DNA from: Nemertoderma westbladi
Taxonomy: Eukaryota; Xenacoelomorpha; Nemertodermatida; Nemertodermatidae
Assembly (NCBI GenBank): GCA_032718475.1
Contig: JAUCBJ010005604.1
Span: 1 to 33,774 of the forward strand
DNA length: 33,774 nt
Reading direction: 5' to 3'
The notes under the pieces are model-generated. The model made no database searches and was not told where the DNA came from. It saw nothing but the letters and a program-made list of their open reading frames with translations. The first letter of the stretch is position 1. Each line of letters begins with the position of its first letter. The translations under genes and the position numbers were made by a program. This document shows positions 20,534 to 28,984 of this stretch, piece by piece.

Positions 20534-23500
20534 GAGATCGAGGCGGCACAATTACAGTAATTGATACGTTCCGTGAAGGTCAAACTGAAAGAAAGAAAAG
20601 TATCGAACAGATGGAAGATATATTGGAGGAAACGGAGGAATTGAATGAAATTGTTGAGTATATTGGATGGGTTGGTCCCATAAGAAAACCACTCCAAGGT
20701 AAGATAACTAATATAATTAAGTCTACTGTTGATGTTCTTTCAGATAAGGATAACGAACTTTACTTTAGACTGGATACGGATATTTCTGAGTTTACAACCC
20801 AGAATTTGGTTAGTATTTTGGGTAGAGATGAAGTTTCAACAATAGAAATTGTTAATAAATTCAGAGACATGGGACTTCTAACTACAAGTGGATCAAATAC
20901 ATTGAAAGTTCCAAAACTTTTAATTAATTATATTAAAGAACAAAAACTGCCAATAGAGATACTGGCGAGAGGCCCAGAAGCATTGGCTGCTTATAAAGCA
21001 GCTCTTTCTAAAGGGACTACATGGATACTGAAAACCCGGTTAATGATAGTGGGACAAGAGAGGGCTGGTAAAACTAGTTTGAAGAAGGCTCTTATTGGTC
21101 AACCGTTTGATATTAATGAACCAATAACAGATGGAATTGATTCAGATGCTAATTGTGTTATAGATACAAGAAAACACTCTGACTGGACTAACTTAAAGAA
21201 GGGTGATATATTAGTGGCTGATCCAATTATTGCTGTGGCAAAGAAAATGGCAAAAGGTGTTCTAGAATCCAAAGTGCACGAAGATACAGCTAATGTGGAC
21301 AGTGGAAATATAAACAATAATGATGACCAGTCAATTTCATCAGTATTATCTGTTGAAAATATCGATAGAGACATGAATAAAGGCACCAGTTCTTATGATA
21401 AGTCCGTTAAAATAGAAGGCAGTGAAATTAGTGAAGATATTTCAGTAGATATCGAGAGAAGAAATATATCTGATAGCGGAAATGACGTCACACAATATGA
21501 ATCAAAATTTGAGGAGAATAAATATGATATCCCGTCAGAAATCACAAAAAGTGTAGAAGATATATTGTTATCTGGTAAACCTCAAGATATTCTGGCTAAA
21601 TTTAATGAGGAAGACAGTCGCTTTTCTCTACAGATAGTCGATTTTGGTGGCCAATGTATTTATTACACAACCCATCAGATATTTTTGAGTAGACGTGCTA
21701 TTTATGTAATTGTATTTAATCTGATGGAAGAACTGGAAAAAACTGCTGATATTATATTAAGATCTGATGAAAACAATATTAATGAATTTGTTTTCGGTGA
21801 AATTAAGAATATTGAGTTTATTGATTTTTGGTTAAAAAATCTTTGTTCATTTGGTACAAAACTAGATGTAAATTCTTGTCCACCTGTATTTGTAGTTGGA
21901 ACTCATAAAGGCAGCTTACATGCTGATCCTGATACTCAATCTGTAATAGCAAGTAAAATGTTTGAAAACATTAAGACCCATTTGGGTAAATCTTCATATA
22001 CAGATAATCTAATTAAGAATTACTTTGCTGTAGAGAATAATAAGGAATATATTAATGGTGATGTGGAGAAAGAACTTGAAAATTTACAGGCAAATATTGT
22101 CAAGGAAATGGTAAATTTTAAGGAGGAAATACCTTTACAATATCTAAAATTTGACCAACTTGTGTCTCAATTAATAAAGGTTGGTAAAGTTTTTATTGAC
22201 ATTGACGTGTTAGAGATTAAATTAAAGGATATTGATGTAGAAATGGACAACATTGGTTTGAAAACAATGTTAGAATTTTACCACGATTTGGGTACAATAA
22301 TTTATTTTGATGATGAATCTCTAAGAGACACTGTTATACTGAGTCCAGAATGGTTGAGTGGAATGTTTACCAAAATAATAACTGTTAAAGATAAAATAAA
22401 GAAACAACATTTTACTTTCTGGAAGGATCTGGATGACAATGGTATATTACATGAAGAACTCCTTGATTATCTGTGGGACGGCGTTCTTGATAAAAAACAA
22501 TTTATGTTGAATATTCTAGAACGTTTTGATTTATTATGTGAACGAGTTTTACCAAAAACCGAAAGAACATTGCAAGATGATGTAAAGTTGGCGTATTATG
22601 TACCATGCCGCCTTAAATCTGTTAGATATACTCCATTCACACCAAGACAATGTAAAGTTGAATTTTATATTACATTCAAGAGTTTCTTACCGCAAGGATT
22701 GTACTACCGTTTAATTAAGAGAACTATTGATTTGTCCTACATTGTAGGTAATAGAGTAATTCAACCTAAACTTTACCACAGAGTTGCTCAAATATTTTTA
22801 GATTTTAATCATCAAGTAATTTTGGAAAGATCTTCTATTTCATTAAATTGGATTAAAGTTCTGGTAATTAGATCTGAGATGTTTAGTTCGGGCTACGAAC
22901 AAACTGAAAGTAAACTTGCACCAGATCCGGATATTGTGAATAAAGTGAATCATTTTATTAATACATCATTGAAGGAAATTATCACCCATATGAGGTTTAG
23001 AAAAATTTCATTTGAATTCGAAATAAAATGTGAATGTAATGCTAAATGCGATCAACACAGTTTACTTGACTGTAATGAAGATGGATGTTTTCACTTTGTA
23101 AAACTGGCAGATATTCTATCAAATGATTTTGTTGATTGTAAATTTGATAACTCTGTTAGAAGTCGATATATTAGTGGAAAATTCCCTGTTGTTGGGAGAT
23201 TTAGCTCACATTGGTTAAACATTACAACTAATCGAGATGACCTTATTGATAGACTGGAAATCTCAAAGTTACTTGTATACTTAGGAAGTAAGGGGGTTAT
23301 ATCAAAGGAAGTTATAGCTGTAATTGAATCTAAGTCGAATTTGTTGAGTAAGAATAAGATTTTGTTGGAGTCAATAAAATGGGGATCAGAAAATAATTAC
23401 AAACTATTTATTGAAGCATTATATGTAACCAATCAACCGCTTTTGGTTGAAATTTTGCATGGAAAAATCAAAATGGAAGACAAAATGTTCCCTGATATTC

Positions 23501-23889
23501 TCAATAAGTATAAATATATGTTAATGAATAATTTAGAACAAACTAAATTTGTGGCACAGCTTCTTGTTAACAGACAAGTTATAAGTAAATCTATCATAGA
23601 AATAATAGAATGCAAAGAATCAATAGATGATAAGAATGTTGTACTTATAAACGCAGTAATGAAAAGATCTTACAAGGATTTTCTATCTTTTTGTAAATGT
23701 CTCAGGGTCACCAACCAACATCATTTAGCTGATACTCTAGAGGAAGCTACCAAAGGTTATGATGCGGATATTGTAGACATTACCAATCAAGCTGATGAAG
23801 TTGCTAATATAGATAATACTAATCAAGGTGGAGAGCCCGCTGGGGTTATAGACGTTACCAATCAACAGGTGGAGAGGCTGCTGTTGTAG
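20534..23889 (+). CDS. Roc-COR-CARD-CARD exon of the predicted WD40-ROCO protein (exon 2 of 2 seen)
   Basis: Spliced to the WD40 exon this gives about 1402 residues (numbers below for that protein; subtract 310 for the ATG at 20611). It opens by finishing WD40 blade 7 (GDRGGTITVID). The Roc GTPase has P-loop GQERAGKT at 458-465, DFGG at 654-657 and THKG at 741-744 in place of NKxD. An acidic Ser/Asn-rich insert of about 120 residues separates the first two motifs. COR follows, with LSPEWLSGMF at about 887 and ILERFDLLCE. A Cys/His cluster (five Cys, two His) spans 1117-1138. Two CARD-like folds occupy about 1184-1261 and 1268-1356, each ending in the CARD-type pattern F...L.VTNQ..L...L. The tail is a 12-residue repeat cut off by TAG at 23887. 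The exon is AT-rich and uninterrupted. Roc-COR proteins are nucleotide-dependent scaffolds, and CARDs recruit partners in death or immune signalling; this role is inferred. Confidence 0.85.
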
Positions 23890-24810
23890 ACATTGCCAAT
23901 CAATGTGATGGAGCTGTTGTTATAGATGTTACCAATCAATGTGATGGAGCTGTTGTTATAGACGTTACCAATCAACAGGTGGAGAGGCTGCTGTTATAGA
24001 CATTGCCAAACAATGTGATGGAGCTGTTGTTATAGATGTTACCAATCAATGTGATGAAGCTTTTGTTATGGATGTTACCAATCAATGTGATGGAGCTGTT
24101 GTTATAGATGTTACCAATCAATGTGATGAAGCTTTTGTTATAGATGTTACCAATCAATGTGATGAAGCTGTTATTATAGACATTGCCAAACAATGTGATG
24201 AAGCTTTTGTTATAGATGTTACCAATCAATGTGATGAAGCTGTTGTTATAGATGTTACCAATCAATGTGATGAAGCTGTTGTTATAGATGTTACCAATCA
24301 ATGTGATGGAGCTGTTGTTATAGACGTTACCAATCAACAGGTGGAGAGGCTGCTGTTATAGACATTGCCAAACAATGTGATGAAGCTTTTGTTATAGATG
24401 TTACCAATCAATGTGATGAAGCTGTTGTTATAGATGTTACCAATCAATGTGATGAAGCTGTTGTTATAGATGTTACCAATCAATGTGATGAAGCTGTCGT
24501 TATAGATGTTACCAATCAATGTGATGAAGCTGTTGTTATAGATGTTACCAATCAATGTGATGAAGCTGTTATTATATATATTACCAATCAATGTGATGAA
24601 GCTTTTGTTATGGATGTTACCAATCAATGTGATGAAGCTTTTGTTATAGATGTTACCAATCAATGTGATGAAGCTTTTTTAATAGATGTTACAAATCAAT
24701 GTGATGAAGCTTTTGTTATAGATGTTACCAATCAATGTGATGAAGCTTTTGTTATAGATGTTACCAATCAATGTGATGAAGCTTTTGTTATAGATGTTAC
24801 CAAACTATGA
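23769..24810 (+). repeat. 36-bp coding-type minisatellite (~29 units) spanning the C-terminus and stop of the ROCO gene
   Basis: The typical unit encodes IDVTNQCDEAVV (12 codons) and is highly uniform, with GTT/TTT and GAA/GGA variants. The first few units lie inside the protein. Three units (near 23868, 23978 and 24338) differ by carrying CAACAGGTGGAGAGGCTGCT, which adds two bases and brings TAG into frame: the first ends the ROCO protein at 23889. Because three such units add six bases, the last third of the array (24340-24810) is again in the original frame and runs to its own TGA at 24808 after VIDVTKL. The minus-strand open frames through the array are passive. An AATAAA lies 200 bp further on. 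Confidence 0.9.
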
Positions 24811-25010
24811 GTCTGAAATTGCATTGTAGATAATACTAATCATAGTTTTATAAGAAACATATAACTTATAAAATTGAATTTTGTATAAGAACTCTAATTA
24901 GTTGAAGACGATACAGACTGCTGTTAATGGTTATTTTATCAAAATTGTTCAATATAAAGTCAGGTGTCATTAATACCTTAATTGCAGATGCAATGATAGC
25001 TAGTAATTTA

Positions 25011-25016
25011 AATAAA
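25011..25016 (+). promoter_or_regulatory. Candidate poly(A) signal AATAAA of the ROCO gene
   Basis: AATAAA sits about 1.1 kb after the stop at 23889 and about 200 bp after the TGA at 24808, which would suit a transcript that includes the whole 36-bp array. In such AT-rich DNA the hexamer can occur by chance, so this is only positional support. Confidence 0.35.
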
Positions 25017-25224
25017 CGATGAAGTATAAGTTTTATATAGGTTTCTTTAAGGTAGCTAGTTTTTTTTAAAAATACCAAAAAAAAATTATTATTTTCTGCC
25101 TTTATTTAAAACTATAGACACTATTTTTCAATAACTAGAATATATTTTTTATCATGTTATAGTTAGAAAAGTACACATATTTGAAATTAGTTTAGCTTGC
25201 TTGTGAAAAAAAAATTAATGCTAG

Positions 25225-25324
25225 TGGACATGCGCGTCATGTTCTAAAACGCCCGGAGCAGAGTGATCCTAATATTGCAGAAATTTCTGGACTTCTTGCT
25301 TCTGAGGATAGTGCCATAAATTAG
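25225..25324 (+). other. Possible small terminal exon or transposon remnant
   Basis: A GC-richer island in very AT-rich DNA. After a CTAG acceptor-like site at 25221-25224 the frame reads GHARHVLKRPEQSDPNIAE and continues to a TAG at 25322. No donor or start is evident, and I recognise no family. It could be a 3'-terminal exon of an alternative transcript of the upstream gene or a scrap of a mobile element. Confidence 0.25.
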
Positions 25325-27066
25325 TGCCAACGTCATGGTATCTCCCTAAATATCATTTTTTTTCACATTATTTATAGAATTAAAAAAAAAACTAGCTAAT
25401 AAAAAAAGCACTCTACTATATATCATACAAACAAACACAAACATATCTACTAATGCAGTAATGTTATAGAATACATACCAATAACAAAAATCAAAAATAT
25501 TACTGTATTTTAAAAATTTTAAATTTTTTCACATTTTTTATATAATTTAAAAAATACTAGCTAATAAAAAAAAATACTAGCTAATAAAAAAACACTAGCT
25601 ACCATAAAAATAACAAAAATAACAAAAATATAAAATTTTACCGTATTTTAAAATTTGAAAAATGGTCACCCAGGCTATACCAGTGCCTGGAAGATTTACA
25701 AGATAGGTCCTATTATTTTTTGGGGTAAGAAGTGAAATGAGATAGATAGATGGTATTTTTTTAGTATCATTTGTTAGGCTACATATCATGAAGGGTAAGC
25801 GGGGCATTTCTTTGTTAATTCTAACAGTGCCAGAAAGGAGGTATTTGTTAAAACGTCTGTTTGCATTGGTTGTCATGGAAACTGAAAAAAATAACAATGA
25901 AATTCGGATGTAGAATAAGTCATATAGTTGGGGTAGGGGTTGGTCCCAAGTCATAACACCTTAACCTTATGCTTCAAATTAACATTTTATAAATTTGAAC
26001 ATCTGTTTGGCATGGTTGCCCAGGTAACTGGGTTTTCTAATTAACCTCAATCGGCTCGGCTATGTTCCTTATAGTTGACTATAGAAACCCCAAGTTTATC
26101 CCAAACAAATAGTTTAACCCAAACACTAAATCTGCTCCACACAAGTAAAATAGCCCACTATGAATAGACCATCTCAGCTAAGGAAAATCTTTCTTAGCGA
26201 AAGTAGTTGATTTTCCTTAGCTTTGTGGAAAAACAGAAACAGTACAACCATAAAGGCCATATCGACATCGTCACAATCATCGGCAGTCTGCTTGAAGTAA
26301 GCAATCCCTTTCGTGTACAATATTAATAAATTATACTGTATACCTTAAATTTATAGCATATTATAGTAAGTACAGTATTAATAAGTACTATAATTTATTT
26401 AACGCACGGCTTTTAGAACGCTTTAAACGCTTAGCTAAATAATAATTTATGTTCTAGAATAGAGTCATAAAAACATTAGAAAAATGTTAGATTTACGTCA
26501 TAAAATGTATGCCTTTGAATGTTGATAACATCTCAGGAAAATATTGGTGAAATTTAAAACGATTTTCAGATTCGGAATCTACAGACGAAGGCGCTTCGAA
26601 TGATAGCTAGATTACATTCCAAAGACGAAAAAATAAAGTCTACGGAGGTGGTTAAACATTGTAAGGGTAATTGTAAGGGCTTGTGAGAAAGTGAGAAAAG
26701 GTGTCGATCTATCATCATACCAAATTTCGTAGCATTTTATTGAAATTTGAAAAACATTAGTTAAAACATTACTAAAAATGGTTGTTGTATTAAGGGTTAT
26801 GGTGTATTGTTGCCAGTTTTTATGTTCAACCTACTGGTTTAGTTAGTACTTCAATTGCTTGAATTAATAATAGCACAGTTGTCGACTTAAATTGTATTAA
26901 GAATTTTTTATAATGATATATGCATTCATTTTTTGCGGTTGTAAGACTAGAAAAACATGAGTGATAAATATTAGTAGTGTTTGATGATAGGCGCAATATC
27001 ATTTTACAATTTATGATCTTATTTGTAGAGAGATGGTGACGAACTACAACAACATGATAGTCCTTC
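25325..27066. other. AT-rich intergenic DNA with CTAGCTAATAAAAA repeats
   Basis: The motif ACTAGCTAATAAAAAA occurs several times between 25390 and 25600, and A and T runs are common. No reading frame longer than about 120 codons appears and none looks coding. This stretch lies between the ROCO gene and the PDZ gene. Confidence 0.5.
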
Positions 27067-27197
27067 TTGTTAACCCACCGCTAACTCATTTATTAACCAG
27101 TGAATGCCTCACAGAATCCTTGTTAACCCACCACTAACTCATTTATTAACCAGTGAATGCCTCACAGAATCCTTGTTAACCCACCACTAACTCATTA
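27067..27197. repeat. 53-bp tandem repeat, 2.5 copies
   Basis: TTGTTAACCCACCRCTAACT starts at 27067, 27120 and 27173, a period of exactly 53 bp. The first two copies are complete and differ at one base; the third breaks off after about 25 bp. Confidence 0.9.
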
Positions 27198-27275
27198 GTA
27201 GTAATAGTATGCCACCCTCTGCGACAGTTGGACCTACTTCACACCTTGGGTGTTAAGTAGGTCATTAATTAATCA

Positions 27276-27370
27276 ACCAATTAATTAATTGGTCGATTAA
27301 ACAATTAATTAATTGTTTAATCAATCGACTCGTATCAAATAATGTTGCCAAAGGCAATTTAATTTGATAC
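27276..27370. repeat. Cluster of three palindromes
   Basis: 27276-27293 is a perfect 18-bp palindrome (ACCAATTAATTAATTGGT). 27295-27322 is a perfect 28-bp palindrome with arms GATTAAACAATTAA and its complement. 27332-27370 is an interrupted hairpin: GTATCAAAT pairs with ATTTGATAC, and inside it TTGCC (27345) pairs with GGCAA (27353) around AAA. They stand side by side with almost no spacer. They could be replication- or recombination-prone cruciforms or a decayed hairpin element. Confidence 0.75.
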
Positions 27371-28061
27371 AAATCAATCAGATAGGGACACGAGATGAAT
27401 AAATTGTACTACAACAAATGAAATATACAATATAATATACAATACATTTGTATTATTTTTACCATACAGTAGGTAAAGATAGAATTAAATATAAAGACGC
27501 AATCGAGGCCCAAAACATAAATATACCCTTTCACGAAAATAAAGTGGGCCCAGTTTGGCCCCGAGTCATCCCTCAATAATCTGTGGCTGCTCGGGCTCTT
27601 ATTAACCGTAGCATGACTAACCCAAACATCAATGCGTGAATGGGGCCTGCATGAATGGGGCGGGGGGGGGGGGTGTCCGCAGACCCCGCGATATTGCCGA
27701 TAATAATTGACAGCTGTCAGCGGTCGCTAACTCTCTCTCAGGAAATAATACATTTTTGCGTTTGGGGTCGGCGTCGAATATATCGTTTACTTCTTGCTGT
27801 AGTTATTATACTCGAATTTATATAGAAATTGTTCGAAACAGCTTTCAAACCTCCCTAATACAATAGTTTGTTACAATACTTCAAAACCCTTAAATAAATA
27901 ATAGTTTCTTCAAATTCTTATTTTTTTTTACAAACTACTGTACAGCATACAGTATAATAATATAATACATATATTACAATATTGGATAAACAAATGTTTG
28001 TTATTTTAACCTGCTATTTTCTCGTTTATCATTGCTAAAATATAATTGTATTATTTTGTAG
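27371..28061. other. Noncoding DNA upstream of the PDZ exons
   Basis: AT-rich DNA with a slightly GC-richer block around 27530-27720 that includes a G run at about 27662-27672. No open frame of note. It is probably intron or 5' flank of the PDZ gene, since the exon at 28062 begins with an acceptor. Confidence 0.5.
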
Positions 28062-28193
28062 ATCTTTCACGGTCTAACTCCAACGCTTCGGGTGATTCAA
28101 TATTCGGTACTAATTCGGAACAAGGCGATCCTGTAGACTGCGACATCATTTCTAAGAAATCCACCGTAATTACAATCGATAAAGGGAACACAG
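28062..28193 (+). CDS. Internal exon of a MUPP1/PATJ-like multi-PDZ gene (linker plus PDZ start)
   Basis: The acceptor TTATTTTGTAG ends at 28061 and the donor CACAG|GTAGGC starts at 28194; both ends are phase 1. The exon encodes a Ser/Asn/Asp-rich linker (LSRSNSNASGDSIFG, then VDCDII) and the first beta strand of a PDZ domain, VITIDKGNT, which runs into the next exon as GLGLSIVGG. Multi-PDZ scaffolds of this type organise polarity and junction complexes at the cell cortex. An ATG at 28046 lies in the intron and is not the start. Upstream exons must lie further left or belong to unrecognised sequence; none was identified. Confidence 0.75.
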
Positions 28194-28801
28194 GTAGGCC
28201 AACATTCTTAGGTTCAATCAAACTTTCATAATCAAAGGTTATTTTATTTGTTTTCCGCGTTTTAGTGTTTGGGAATCGCACTTCAAAGCATAATATTGTT
28301 AAAAATAACGAAAATCGACATTAAATCAAATCTAAAACTAAATTAATCTAAGCAAATTTATTTCAAAACGAGCGAAGTCTCTCTTGTTGGTGGACTGCTA
28401 AGGGCCAATATGGAGCAAACCATTATTGGAGAAATAAAAATTCAATTAAATAATAATAATTGTTAAAAGGAATAGGCCAGCATTCTTCTATACAAATAGT
28501 GGTTGTTCGTAGACAACACTCCAATGTTAATGTAGAACCCCCTCGCATCGCCCCCTTGTGACAAATCACCTTGAATTATTATCAACACCTCGTCCATGCA
28601 TCTATTCTGAAGTCACTAATTTATAAACAACCAATTAATTAACATACAGTATAAGTTTAATCTTCCTTGTAAAAATACTTCACTTAAATTTACTATTTTT
28701 TAACATACTGTAAAATATGCCTATAATTTTATCAATGTGCAAAGGGTTTAATATAGTTAGTTATTGGTGATTATGTTTACACCAATAATACTATTTTTAA
28801 G
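28194..28801 (+). other. PDZ-gene intron, 608 bp
   Basis: It starts GTAGGC and ends TATTTTTAAG. It is AT-rich with no repeat or gene I can name. Confidence 0.7.
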
Positions 28802-28926
28802 GTTTGGGTCTGTCTATTGTTGGAGGCTCCGACACTTTACTGGGTTCTATACTCGTTCACGAAGTCTACGAAGAGGGAGCAGCGGCCCGGGATGGTAGAC
28901 TGTGGGCAGGAGACCAAATACAGGCG
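28802..28926 (+). CDS. PDZ-domain exon, MUPP1/PATJ-like
   Basis: Joined to the previous exon this reads [12 protein letters not shown], with the GLG(L/I) carboxylate-binding loop, then [18 protein letters not shown] and WAGDQIQA. The [19 protein letters not shown] stretch is characteristic of one of the middle PDZ domains of MUPP1 (MPDZ) and PATJ, to which I assign it from memory. The domain is cut at the donor GCG|GTGAGT (28926/28927, phase 0). The remaining C-terminal half, normally starting with a V-N-G motif, must lie beyond the satellite and outside the window. PDZ domains bind C-terminal peptides of membrane proteins. Confidence 0.85.
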
Positions 28927-28984
28927 GTGAGTAGAGGGGAGAGTGTGGGTTGGGGACGAGATACAGGAGGTGAGTAGAGGAGAG
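28927..28984 (+). repeat. Splice donor and its duplicated copy, ancestral unit of the 25-bp satellite
   Basis: The true donor GCGGTGAGTAGAGG (28924-28937) is followed 43 bp later by GAGGTGAGTAGAGG (28967-28980). The duplicate also carries the last exon bases: GGAGACCAAATACAGG in the exon matches GGGGACGAGATACAGG at about 28952-28967. A second potential donor GTGAGT therefore starts at 28970. Deletion of 18 bp (the ACAGGAGGTGAGT part) from this 43-bp unit yields exactly the 25-bp satellite unit that follows. Confidence 0.8.

Noticed and set aside
20611-20613. ATG at 20611 as the true start of a stand-alone Roc-COR gene
   Set aside because: The frame is open back to the acceptor at 20533, and the upstream 25 codons complete a WD40 blade begun in the exon at 9737.
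21040-21910. NACHT or NB-ARC ATPase instead of Roc
   Set aside because: DFGGQ as G3, a TH.. G4 and the following COR features fit a Ras-like Roc; no NACHT or NB-ARC helical motifs are visible.
23972-24663. Minus-strand frames through the 36-bp array (repeats of the type YNNSFITLIGN)
   Set aside because: They are the complement of the plus-strand coding repeat; a 36-bp period keeps any initially open frame open.
27067-27197. CRISPR array (also considered for the 36-bp and 25-bp arrays)
   Set aside because: The repeats are contiguous, with no unique spacers, and the DNA is from an animal genome.
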